Assembly: GCF_016653465.1 (NCBI RefSeq)
Contig: NZ_NHSQ01000068.1
Location: forward strand, 1-64,000
Direction: 5' to 3'
Source: Thiocystis minor
Lineage (GTDB): Bacteria > Pseudomonadota > Gammaproteobacteria > Chromatiales > Chromatiaceae
Length of the DNA stretch: 64,000 bases
In this document: positions 45,852 through 54,972 of the stretch, one piece after another
Numbering within the stretch: the stretch's first letter is position 1
Layout of the letters: every line of letters begins with the position of its first letter
Translations under genes and position numbers: made by a program
The notes under the pieces: generated by a model
Told to the model about the DNA's origin: nothing
The model's database searches: none
The model's input: the letters and a program-made list of their open reading frames with translations, nothing else

Positions 45852-46199
45852 GTGTCCAGTCGAATTCTCACCATCCTAGTCCTGACGCTCGCGTTCGGGA
45901 TATCGCATGCACAAGAAGAGGAGGAGGCGGTCGGCGGCGGGTTCCTGCAGGCGCCGACGATCGAGCCGTCGCCGGTCACGGGCGAGTCGGTGGAACCCGA
46001 CATCACCATTACCGAGTCCGGCAGCGACATCGTTTATGAATATCGGGTGCGGGGCATGCTCTACATGGTCCGGGTGCAGCCTCAGGTCGGCCCCCCGTAT
46101 TACCTTTTCGATCACGATGGGGATGGGATCATCGACGCCCAGGAGCGATCGGCGAGGAATTCCTCGATTCCTCAATGGGTGCTGTTTCGGTGGAATTAA
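45852..46199 (+). CDS. DUF2782 exported protein
   Basis: 115 residues from a GTG (SSRILTILVLTLAFGISHAQ gives a signal peptide). The mature protein has an acidic start (EEEEAVGG) and the conserved block EPDITITESGSDIVYEYRVR, MLYMVRVQPQVGPPYYLFD, ending PQWVLFRWN. This is the gammaproteobacterial DUF2782 family, usually near polA or the homoserine kinase gene. Its function is unknown and it is probably periplasmic. It is divergent from rep. Confidence 0.75.
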   Translation: MSSRILTILVLTLAFGISHAQEEEEAVGGGFLQAPTIEPSPVTGESVEPDITITESGSDIVYEYRVRGMLYMVRVQPQVGPPYYLFDHDGDGIIDAQERSARNSSIPQWVLFRWN

Positions 46200-46281
46200 A
46201 CCGCGCCTAGCGCGGTAGGCGATGTTTTTGCATTGTCTCAGCCTCGGAAGCATCCGCGACGGTTGGAACTGGCGCGGTTTA
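46196..46281. repeat. 86-bp MITE-like element, copy 2
   Basis: TTAAACCGCGCC at 46196-46207 is mirrored by GGCGCGGTTTA at 46271-46281, the same ends and spacing as 17889-17976. An inner hairpin ACCGCGC-cta-GCGCGGT and a TTTTT at about 46225 could terminate the DUF2782 transcript. The element contains the stop codon (TAA) of that gene. Confidence 0.6.
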
Positions 46282-46291
46282 GCTCGGTGAT

Positions 46292-46642
46292 TTAGATGAT
46301 GGAAAGCGCGCACTCCTGCAGTGCGCCAAGTGCCATGGGGGGCGGAGCGGAGATCTGCTCCAGTCCGGGAGACAGCTCTGGTTGTGGTACGGCGAAGAGC
46401 ACCTGAATGCCTGCGCTATCCTGATGAACGACGGTCGCCTCGATCCGTGAATCCTGTTCAAGTCCGTGGAACTCCAGGTCGATCAGGGTTCCGGTCGGCA
46501 GGGTCAGGTTGCGTACGTCCAGATAAATTCCGCGCTGGGACAAGTCACGGCCCCTTGCGCAAAAGAAGCGTCGTTTGCCGTAATGAATGTGTACTTGAAG
46601 CTCGATCGGATGGTGGTTGTGTTGGGTCGGTTCGATGGTCAT
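46292..46642 (-). CDS. PilZ domain protein
   Basis: 116 residues from the ATG at 46642 (MTIEPTQHNHHPIELQVHIH). The single PilZ-type domain reads ARGRDLSQRGIYLDVRNLTL then PTGTLIDLEF. The (D/N)xSxxG-like segment is DLSQRG, but the basic RxxxR motif upstream is weak (KRRFFCARGR). It may bind cyclic di-GMP or be a degenerate PilZ. There is no obvious operon partner; the window also encodes an EAL/GGDEF protein at 57976-59877. Confidence 0.65.
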   Translation of the reverse strand: MTIEPTQHNHHPIELQVHIHYGKRRFFCARGRDLSQRGIYLDVRNLTLPTGTLIDLEFHGLEQDSRIEATVVHQDSAGIQVLFAVPQPELSPGLEQISAPPPMALGALQECALSII

Positions 46643-47021
46643 CGCGGGAGGCTCCGAAAATTCGCACAATCTCTTGCGTATCTTAAGCAGCGATCTTGAC
46701 CGTCCAGTGCAATCTCAATGACGGAATCGTGAAGCTTGGCGATGCGTCGTTCTCGCGTGTGCGAACCATGGCGGATCGGCTGTTTCGACCGAGGATGCCC
46801 GGTGGCGGCTCTTTCTGTGTCGAGAACCGGCAACGGATCGCTTGGCGCTGAAGCTCATGTGGTGCGGAGCGAGCATGCAACCGATGTGCAGTCCATGCGC
46901 TGGCGGCGTTTCCGCGCCGCAACGCAACGCCGCCAGATGCGCACGGTTCGCTGGGAGAGCGTTCGTCCTGAGGGCGGGAACTCGGGGTGATGTTTCTCGA
47001 ATATCGCCTGACGGCCTTCAC
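46643..47021. other. Intergenic region
   Basis: About 380 bp between the PilZ gene and nifS. No gene, tRNA or strong repeat is seen in it. Several short open frames on both strands lack family features and ribosome-binding sites. Confidence 0.5.
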
Positions 47022-48248
47022 TCAGGCATAGGCCGGCGCAAAGACCTTTTCCGGATCTTTTACGGGGCCAGTCTCTCCCCAATACGGCGAGAGCTTGCGT
47101 AGCTGCGCGACAATCGGCGGGACCGCCGCGATGACCCGCTCGACCTCGTCCATCCGGTTATAGCGCGAGAGCGAGAAGCGGGTGGTCCCGTGCGCGGCGG
47201 TGAAAGGAATGCCCATGGCGCGCATCACATGCGAGGGCTCCAGCGAGCCGGAGGTACAGGCCGAGCCGCTCGATGCCGCGATGCCGAGCTTGTTCAACAG
47301 CAGCAGGATGGCCTCGCCCTCGATGTATTCGAAGGCGATATTGCTGGTGTTCGGCAGGCGATTGGTCGGGTCGCCAGTGACGAAACAGTTGGGCACGGCG
47401 GTGAGGATTCCCTGCTCCAGCCGGTCGCGCATGGCGCGCACGACGGTCTTTTCGGACTCCATGTGTTCAAGCGCCATCGCGCACGCCTTGCCGAGTCCGA
47501 CGATGGCAGCGCTGTTCTCGGTGCCGGCGCGCCGTCCGCGCTCCTGATGACCGCCGCGCAGCAGCGGACGGAAGCGGGTGTTGCGGCGCAGATAGAGCAC
47601 GCCGATCCCCTTGGGCGCGTGCAGCTTGTGCCCGGACAGCGAGAGCATGTCGATGGCGGTGTCCTTGAGATCGATCGGCAGCTTGCCGACCGCCTGAACC
47701 GCGTCGGTGTGAAAGAGCACGCCGGCCGATTTGGCCAGCTCGGCCATTTCCTGCACCGGAAAGAGGGTGCCGGATTCGTTGTTGGCCCACATCACCGAGA
47801 CGATCGCGACCCGGTCGGAGAGCAGATCCATGTAGGTCTGCATGTCCAGCCGGCCCTTGCCGTCCACCGTCAGGTAATGAACCTTGTAGCCGTCCTTCTC
47901 CAGGTGTTCGCACACCGAGAGGATCGCCGGATGCTCCACGACGGTCGTGATGATCTCCTTGCGCTCCGGCTGTGCCTTGAGTGCGGACAGAATGGCGGTG
48001 GAGTCGGACTCGGTGCCGCAGGAAGTGAAAATAATCTCGGAGTCATGCTCGGCGCCGAGCAGCGCCTGGACCTGCTGGCGGGCCTGCTTGATCGCCATGC
48101 CAACCCGGTTGCCGAATTGATGCAGCGAGGACGGATTGCCGAACTGCTCGGTGAAATAGGGCAGCATGACCTCCACGACCTCGGGAGCGACCATGGTGGT
48201 GGCGTTGTTATCGAAATAGATGCCTTGGACGGGTGGTGAAGTGGTCAT
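47022..48248 (-). CDS. nifS: Cysteine desulfurase NifS
   Basis: 408 residues, a PLP enzyme. It starts IYFDNNATTMVAPEVVEVML. The PLP-lysine motif is SLSGHKLHAPKGIGVLYL, and the catalytic-Cys loop is ASSGSACTSGSLEPSHV. TENSAAIVGLGKACAMALEH and the short loop are typical of the NifS subgroup. It takes sulfur from cysteine for Fe-S assembly on NifU for nitrogenase. It is separated from nifU by about 300 bp containing repeat element D. Confidence 0.93.
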   Translation of the reverse strand: MTTSPPVQGIYFDNNATTMVAPEVVEVMLPYFTEQFGNPSSLHQFGNRVGMAIKQARQQVQALLGAEHDSEIIFTSCGTESDSTAILSALKAQPERKEIITTVVEHPAILSVCEHLEKDGYKVHYLTVDGKGRLDMQTYMDLLSDRVAIVSVMWANNESGTLFPVQEMAELAKSAGVLFHTDAVQAVGKLPIDLKDTAIDMLSLSGHKLHAPKGIGVLYLRRNTRFRPLLRGGHQERGRRAGTENSAAIVGLGKACAMALEHMESEKTVVRAMRDRLEQGILTAVPNCFVTGDPTNRLPNTSNIAFEYIEGEAILLLLNKLGIAASSGSACTSGSLEPSHVMRAMGIPFTAAHGTTRFSLSRYNRMDEVERVIAAVPPIVAQLRKLSPYWGETGPVKDPEKVFAPAYA

Positions 48249-48545
48249 GGATTTCTCTCGCGATGAACTGGGAGCGCCGACTTGCCGTCGGCACCTGGGG
48301 TCGTCGGCATGCGGTCGAATCGCCGATCGCTCTGGTCGTCGGACGCTGCGACCTGGCGAAAGCGAAGCCTGTTCCTGTATCTCGTTGTCGTTGTCGTTGT
48401 CGTATTCGTCATCGACTCTCCGATGACGACAACGACAACGATCGCTGTTCAGCTTGCTTCTCGGAGTCCCAGGACGCCCTGAAAGTCTTGTGGATGCGAT
48501 TTAAATCGCCCCTACGGAGTGGTGCGTCCGGTTCTCGAAAGCGCC
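48249..48545. repeat. nifU-nifS spacer with REP fragment and hexanucleotide hairpin element D
   Basis: GGGAGCGCCGACTTGCCGTC at 48271-48290 is a GCCGGCTTG-type REP fragment. Element D follows: (CGTTGT)n at about 48382-48403, a loop of about 24 bp, and (CGACAA)n at about 48425-48441, with the junction CCGATGACGACAACG. 48495-48520 (GATTTAAATCGCCCCTAC) resembles the end of the REP-like element at 2337-2612. It splits the two nif genes. Confidence 0.8.
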
Positions 48546-49418
48546 CTAATGCCGCTGCGCCGCCGCCGGCAGCACTCGCACGAATTCGCCCAGATCCTCG
48601 ACGATGCGCTGCTGAATGCCTTCGAGCGTCGTGGAGGCCATCTGACAACCCACGCAGGCGCCGGTCATGTTCACGTAGACGTTCTTGCCGTCGATATCGA
48701 CCAGTTCCACGTCGCCATGATCGCGTTGGAGATTGGGGCGGATGGCCTCGATGGAGCTTTCGATGCAGCGGATACGTTGCAGATTGGTCAGCTTGCGGCG
48801 GACGGGAGCCGGTTTGGTGGCCGCGCCGGTGGGCGCGAAGGTCTTGCCGGTTTCGGCCAGCACACGCGTCAGGATCTCCTCGATTCCTTCGTGACAGGAA
48901 GAACAGCCGCCGCCGGCCTTGGTGTAATTGGCGACATCTTCCACCGTGCTCAGTGCGTTGGCGCGGATGGTGTGCTCGATCAGCGCCGAGTCGACGGCAA
49001 AGCATTTGCAGACCAGCGCGCCTTCCTCGTGATCGTCCTTCCAGACCTCGCCGCGATAGTTGGCGATGGCGGCCTGGAGCGCCTCGCGCCCCATGACCGA
49101 ACAGTGCATTTTTTCGGGCGGCAGACCGTCGAGATAGTCGGCGATGTCCTGATTGCTGACCGTCAGCGCCTCGTCGAGCGTCATGCCTTTGATGATTTCA
49201 GTCAGGGCGGAACTGGAGGCGATGGCCGAGCCGCAGCCGAAGGTCTGAAAGCCCGCTTCGAGGATGATCTCGGTTTCCGGGTCGACCTTCAATGTCAGAC
49301 GCAGCGCATCGCCGCAGGACAGCGAACCGACATCGCCGGTTGCGTTGGCCTCGGCGACGGCCCCGGCGTTGCGCGGACTAAAAAAGTGTTCCTGGACCTT
49401 TTCAGAATACTCCCACAT
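48546..49418 (-). CDS. nifU: Fe-S cluster assembly scaffold NifU
   Basis: 290 residues from the ATG at 49418 ([20 protein letters not shown]). Three domains are seen. The IscU-like domain has C35, C62 and C106. The [2Fe-2S] ferredoxin-like domain has C137, C139, C172 and C175. The C-terminal Nfu domain has CxxC at 255-258. These cysteine positions equal those known in Azotobacter NifU. It builds clusters for nitrogenase with NifS. A sigma-54 promoter and NifA site lie upstream. Confidence 0.97.
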   Translation of the reverse strand: MWEYSEKVQEHFFSPRNAGAVAEANATGDVGSLSCGDALRLTLKVDPETEIILEAGFQTFGCGSAIASSSALTEIIKGMTLDEALTVSNQDIADYLDGLPPEKMHCSVMGREALQAAIANYRGEVWKDDHEEGALVCKCFAVDSALIEHTIRANALSTVEDVANYTKAGGGCSSCHEGIEEILTRVLAETGKTFAPTGAATKPAPVRRKLTNLQRIRCIESSIEAIRPNLQRDHGDVELVDIDGKNVYVNMTGACVGCQMASTTLEGIQQRIVEDLGEFVRVLPAAAQRH

Positions 49419-49509
49419 GGCTTTTGTTCTCCAGCGGCGTTGGCTTGAGCGCGCGGCGTCAGATCCGGCGCGTGGCTTGAGTCTTGCTTTTCTCGTTTGG
49501 AGAGAATTC

Positions 49510-49525
49510 AGCAAACGCCATGCCA
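49510..49525 (-). promoter_or_regulatory. Sigma-54 promoter of nifU
   Basis: On the minus strand TGGCATGGCGTTTGCT matches the -24/-12 consensus (TGGCAYR-N4-TTGCW) with GG and GC correctly 10 bp apart. The predicted start is near 49500, giving a leader of about 80 nt before the nifU ATG. Confidence 0.88.
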
Positions 49526-49587
49526 CGGCCTGTTGCACAGGCAGGGCGCTGATTCATTGACAATTTTCAAGGCGCCGCCGATTCGCT

Positions 49588-49603
49588 TGTCATTTCCGAC
49601 ACA
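49588..49603. promoter_or_regulatory. NifA upstream activator site
   Basis: TGT-N10-ACA, within a larger palindrome CGCTTGT ... ACAAGCG. It lies about 90-100 bp upstream of the predicted nifU transcription start, the usual NifA enhancer distance. It is shared with the divergent nifZ-like gene, for which I see no matching sigma-54 promoter. Confidence 0.85.
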
Positions 49604-49649
49604 AGCGAGGGCGGTCATCTGGTGACAAACCCGACAACAGGAGTCGACG

Positions 49650-49916
49650 ATGATGGAATTGAGCCAACTGAACCCCGGTGACATGGTCTATGCGGCCACC
49701 GATCTTCACAATGACGGCGGCATCCCGAACCTCCCCAAGGACGCGCTGATTGCCCGTGCGGGGACGCGCGGGGTGATCGTCAACATCGGCCATCTGGAAG
49801 CGGACCCGAACCGGGAGCTTTTCCTGGTGCGTTTCGAGGGCGAGGATCTGGTGCTGGGACCGCCCACGGGCTGCTGGGCGGAGGAGCTTGGCAGCCAGCC
49901 GTCGGCTGAGCGGTAA
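49650..49916 (+). CDS. NifZ-like nitrogen fixation protein
   Basis: 88 residues with AGGAG seven bases before the ATG. It matches the NifZ domain: LNPGDMVYAATDLHNDGGIP, then AGTRGVIVNIGHLEADPNRE and GPPTGCWAEELG. NifZ assists maturation of nitrogenase, notably P-cluster formation in MoFe protein. It is divergent from nifU across the NifA site. A second in-frame ATG directly follows the first. Confidence 0.82.
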   Translation: MMELSQLNPGDMVYAATDLHNDGGIPNLPKDALIARAGTRGVIVNIGHLEADPNRELFLVRFEGEDLVLGPPTGCWAEELGSQPSAER

Positions 49917-49975
49917 GGCGGTTTCTGGAAATCGCCCAACCCGGCAGAGCCGAACCAAAAACGTGGTCGAGGATT

Positions 49976-50046
49976 TTGCTCGTTGTCGTTGTCGTTGTCG
50001 TTTGTCGCGCGGATACTCGATAACGAAACGAAACGAAACGAAATTT
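49976..50046. repeat. Hexanucleotide hairpin element F with pentamer right arm
   Basis: The left arm is (CGTTGT)n, at about 49980-50007, ending in a variant CGTTTGTCG. The right arm, which in other copies is (CGACAA)n, here is (CGAAA)n: ATAACGAAACGAAACGAAAC. It lies between the nifZ-like gene and the end of the SDR gene. Confidence 0.7.
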
Positions 50047-50086
50047 TTCGACAGTTTGTTCAAGATTTGCGGAGTCAGTGACTGAT

Positions 50087-50941
50087 TTATCCTTCTCCAC
50101 CGCGCGACACCTGCGCCAGAATCCAGTCCAGTGCGCGGGTCGGCAGAAGGCGTTTCAACGTCCCGAACAGATGAGTCGGAAGGGTGACATAATAGCGTGC
50201 TCGCGGCCGCGGACTCTCCAGGGCGTGAATGAGCTTTTTCAGCACTGCGTCCGGCGGCAGCGTGAAGGGCTGCACGGGTCCGGCCTTGGTCAGACGCGCC
50301 TCGGCCCGACGGTAGGACGCGTGGTGCGGGCTGTGTTCGCGGTCGATGTTGGCCAGAAAGGCGCGGTGCGCGTTGTCGCGGAAGCGGCTGATGATCGGGC
50401 CGGGTTCGATCAGCGAGACATGGATGCCGGTGCCGCGCAATTCCAGCCGCAGGGTATCGCTCAACCCCTCCAGCGCGTATTTGCTCGCGACATAGGCGCC
50501 GCGATAGGGCAGGGGCATGAAGCCCAGGATCGAACTGTTCTGGACGATGCGCCCGTGACCCTGACGACGCATGATCGGAATGACGCGGCAGGTGAGGTCA
50601 TGCCAGCCGAGCAGGTTAGTCTCCAGTTGGGCGCGCAGCACCGCGCGGCTCAGATCTTCGACCGCGCCGGGCTGTCCGTAGGCGCCGTTGTTGAAGAGCG
50701 CATCCAGCCGACCGCCAGTCAGCTCCAGGGTTCGTTCGACGCCCGCGCGGATGCTGGCGGGGTCGTCCAGATCCAGCCGGATCGCGGTCAGACCCTCGTC
50801 CGCAAGTCGGGCGACGTCCTCCGGGCGACGCGCAGAGGCGATGACACGCCAGCCGTGCCTGGCAAGCCCTCGGGCGCAATGCTGGCCGATGCCGCTGGAA
50901 CAGCCGGTGATGAGGATGGAACGGAGGTCGGTCGAGTGCAT
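50087..50941 (-). CDS. Short-chain dehydrogenase/reductase
   Basis: 284 residues. The NAD(P) site is ILITGCSSGIGQHCARGLA. FNNGAYGQPGAVED is the NAG-type motif. The catalytic set includes SSILGFMPLPYRGAYVASKY (Ser, YxxxK). The relatives are classical SDRs of the SDR family oxidoreductase type; the substrate cannot be told. It is monocistronic, divergent from fmdB with element E in between. Confidence 0.85.
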   Translation of the reverse strand: MHSTDLRSILITGCSSGIGQHCARGLARHGWRVIASARRPEDVARLADEGLTAIRLDLDDPASIRAGVERTLELTGGRLDALFNNGAYGQPGAVEDLSRAVLRAQLETNLLGWHDLTCRVIPIMRRQGHGRIVQNSSILGFMPLPYRGAYVASKYALEGLSDTLRLELRGTGIHVSLIEPGPIISRFRDNAHRAFLANIDREHSPHHASYRRAEARLTKAGPVQPFTLPPDAVLKKLIHALESPRPRARYYVTLPTHLFGTLKRLLPTRALDWILAQVSRGGEG

Positions 50942-50963
50942 TGATTGTCCGTCTGGAATTCCT

Positions 50964-51305
50964 GGTTAACGAGTAAAAAAGTAAATTAAACAACACAAAG
51001 AATACAATCGTTGTCGTGATCGTTGTCGTGATCGTGATCGTTGTCGTGATCGCCACGCATGGAGCCAACGACTTCGGGACTCGCCGTCGCTCCCTTTGAA
51101 CATCGCCGAAGGCAACGGTAAGGGAACCAGCGCCGATCGGCGCTGCTTTTTTGAAATCGCTCCCGGGTCGGCGTTGGAAAGCGGACAAAGCTCGGATATC
51201 GAAACCATGCGGTGCAGGAGAATTCTGATCGCGATGATCATCTCGACAACGACAACGACAACGACAACGACAGCGATCACGACAACGACAACGACAACGA
51301 CAAAC
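50964..51305. repeat. Hexanucleotide hairpin element E (longest copy)
   Basis: Left end GTTAACGAGTAAAAAAG to AAAGAATACAAT, then an array of GTTGTC alternating with GTGATC (51009-51052). A spacer of about 190 bp carries a terminator-like hairpin (51129-51152) and the family core (about 51171-51240: AAGCGGACAAAGCTCGG, GAAACCATGCGGTGC, GGAGAATTCTGATCGC). The inverted array is at 51243-51303. The left end matches B and the core matches B and G. Confidence 0.88.
51129..51152 (+). terminator. Rho-independent terminator inside element E
   Basis: The perfect palindrome AGCGCCGATCGGCGCT is followed by GCTTTTTTG on the plus strand. No annotated plus-strand gene precedes it, so it may end a small RNA made from the element or shield fmdB from upstream transcription. 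Confidence 0.65.
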
Positions 51306-51323
51306 TTTAGCGAGAAGACAAGC

Positions 51324-51674
51324 ATGCCGATTTACGAATACCGTTGCGAAAGCTGTGGCCACGCGTTGGAAAAGATCCAAAAGATCAGCGATCCGGCCCT
51401 CACGGACTGTCCCGCCTGCGGTCAACCCACCCTGAAAAAGCAGATCTCCGCCGCCGGCTTCCGGCTCAAGGGCAGCGGCTGGTACGAAACCGATTTCAAG
51501 AAGGATAAACAGAAGAACCTGCACGACAGCGGCGAGAAAAAAGAGTCGAAATCGGCGGATGCGGGCGGATCAAGCTCTACCGGCGGTTCCGACAAGAGCT
51601 CAAGCTCAACCGGCGCTTCCGACAAGGCGGCGGCTCCGGCGGCCAAGCCAGCGGACAGCAAATCGGCCGCCTGA
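51324..51674 (+). CDS. FmdB-family zinc-ribbon protein
   Basis: 116 residues from the ATG at 51324 (MPIYEYRCESCGHALEKIQK). The N-terminal zinc ribbon has CESC and CPACGQ pairs, followed by KKQISAAGFRLKGSGWYETD, the family hallmark. A C-terminal low-complexity Ser/Ala/Lys tail follows. It may regulate transcription or translation, but the role is unproven. It commonly sits before aspS, as here. Confidence 0.88.
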   Translation: MPIYEYRCESCGHALEKIQKISDPALTDCPACGQPTLKKQISAAGFRLKGSGWYETDFKKDKQKNLHDSGEKKESKSADAGGSSSTGGSDKSSSSTGASDKAAAPAAKPADSKSAA

Positions 51675-51821
51675 CCCCAACCTGGGAGCGCCGAGTTGCA
51701 CTCGGACCCCGCTTGCGCCAAACACCTGCAACCAGTATCTTTCCGAGCTTTTTCATGGCGGGTTCGGTCCAAATTCAGGACATAAGAATTCGCCCACCGC
51801 GAACAACAGGGCAAGAGAGCG

Positions 51822-53600
<1,779 letters not shown>

Positions 53601-53644
53601 GCCTGTTTCCCGGCATGATTCCAGAGGACGAGACAGAGCGCGCC

Positions 53645-54091
53645 ATGCCCCCTGAATCCTTGAAGCGCCCGCAGTCCGTGCTGGTCGTCATCTGTACCCG
53701 TGGCGGCGAGTTCCTGTTACTGCGGCGCGCGCGTCCGGTGGCCTTCTGGCAGTCGGTGACGGGGAGCCTGGAGCCCGGCGAGTCGCCCCGGCTCGCCGCC
53801 GCGCGTGAGGTGCGCGAGGAGACAGGGCTGCGGGTGGGTGGAGCGCTGATCGATCTGCGTCATTCGGCGCTGTTCCCGATCATTGCGGCCTGGCGCAAGC
53901 GGTACGCGCCGAATGTCTGTTTCAACCGCGAATATTGGTTTGCCCTGGTGCTGGAAACCCGGCGTTTCATCGAGCTGAACCCGCGCGAGCATCTGGAATA
54001 CCGCTGGCTCCCGGCCGCCGCCGCCGCCCAACTCACCGGATCCTGGACCAATCGCGACGCCATCCGCGCGCTGTCTTGCTCGCTCGGATAA
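53645..54091 (+). CDS. nudB: Dihydroneopterin triphosphate diphosphatase
   Basis: 148 residues from the ATG at 53645 (MPPESLKRPQSVLVVICTRG); 53615 is an alternative in-frame start. The Nudix box is GSLEPGESPRLAAAREVREE then TGL. It removes pyrophosphate from dihydroneopterin triphosphate in folate synthesis. It lies 44 bp after aspS, the standard gammaproteobacterial order. The length fits NudB. Confidence 0.88.
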   Translation: MPPESLKRPQSVLVVICTRGGEFLLLRRARPVAFWQSVTGSLEPGESPRLAAAREVREETGLRVGGALIDLRHSALFPIIAAWRKRYAPNVCFNREYWFALVLETRRFIELNPREHLEYRWLPAAAAAQLTGSWTNRDAIRALSCSLG

Positions 54092-54092
54092 G

Positions 54093-54740
54093 TCAGATCA
54101 GGTCGGGCGTCGCTGGCGGAGTCGGAGAGGTCGGTACGATCCCAACCTCGTCGCCGTCATGCAGCTTGGTGAAAGGTTCGCTGAACTGTTTGTTGACCGT
54201 CACCTGAACCCGTCCGTCCTCGAACAGCACCGCCGCGCCGCGTTTACGCAACCCGAGCCAGCGCATCAGCGATTCGACATCCTTCACACTCGCCGGAATC
54301 GTCAACTCCTCCGATTCCTTGCGCAGCTTGCGGGCCAGCCAGGCGAAATAGAGCAGCCGGATGTGTTTCTCGCCCTCTTCCGGCTCGGCCCGTCGATAGC
54401 CGATCTGTTCCAGTTTCGCGAGATAGTCTGACCAGTTGCGTTCTTTCTCTTGCCCGAGTCGGTAGAGCGTGTCCCAGGAATAGATGCCGGTGTCATGCCC
54501 GTCATCGAAGAGGATACGCACGGCGTACTGACCCTGCGGCTCGATCGCGAGGATATTGACGGTTTCCTTACCCGTGACCGGCCGGTTCAGAGTCCGCACC
54601 TCGGCGGCCCGCGAAAAGACTCGGAGATATTCACAGGGCAACTCGAACGAGGCGCCGTCATCGAAGACGATGGTGAGCAGACGCGATTTGGCGTGCAGAT
54701 TGATCTCAGTGGGATGGCGCTGGGTGGGTTGTTCGGTCAT
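54093..54740 (-). CDS. DUF971 (GBBH-like) domain fused to a MoaD/ThiS-like domain
   Basis: 215 residues from the ATG at 54740. The first half (about 10-125) is the gamma-butyrobetaine hydroxylase-like N-terminal domain: EINLHAKSRLLTIVFDDGAS, LPCEYLRVFSRAAEVR, RILFDDGHDTGIYSWDTLYR, a zinc-binding fold. The second half (about 130-215) is a ubiquitin-like sulfur-carrier fold: IRLLYFAWLARKLRKESEEL, then HDGDEVGIVPTSPTPP. The protein continues past the canonical Gly-Gly end, so it may not be thiocarboxylated. It is convergent with nudB. Confidence 0.75.
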   Translation of the reverse strand: MTEQPTQRHPTEINLHAKSRLLTIVFDDGASFELPCEYLRVFSRAAEVRTLNRPVTGKETVNILAIEPQGQYAVRILFDDGHDTGIYSWDTLYRLGQEKERNWSDYLAKLEQIGYRRAEPEEGEKHIRLLYFAWLARKLRKESEELTIPASVKDVESLMRWLGLRKRGAAVLFEDGRVQVTVNKQFSEPFTKLHDGDEVGIVPTSPTPPATPDLI

Positions 54741-54972
54741 GGGCGGAGGTCGCATGCGGTCTGGGGATTGGGCGTTGCCGGACATTATGACCTGGATGCG
54801 CCGGACGTGACATCCGCGCAACGAATCAGCGCCGAAGCCTTGGACTTTCGTTCGATTCGCCTCATCTTGCAATCTTCCGGGAACGTGAGCGCGACCTCCC
54901 CCTCGTTCGGCTTCGCTCGGGACTCATTACTCAAGCCACAGCAGCCAAGTCACAGCCACCGCGAGACGATCC

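Noticed and set aside
51096-51323. Poly-Thr extension of the FmdB protein
   Set aside because: It is produced by reading the hexanucleotide array. The FmdB protein begins at 51324 with its conserved MPIYEY start.
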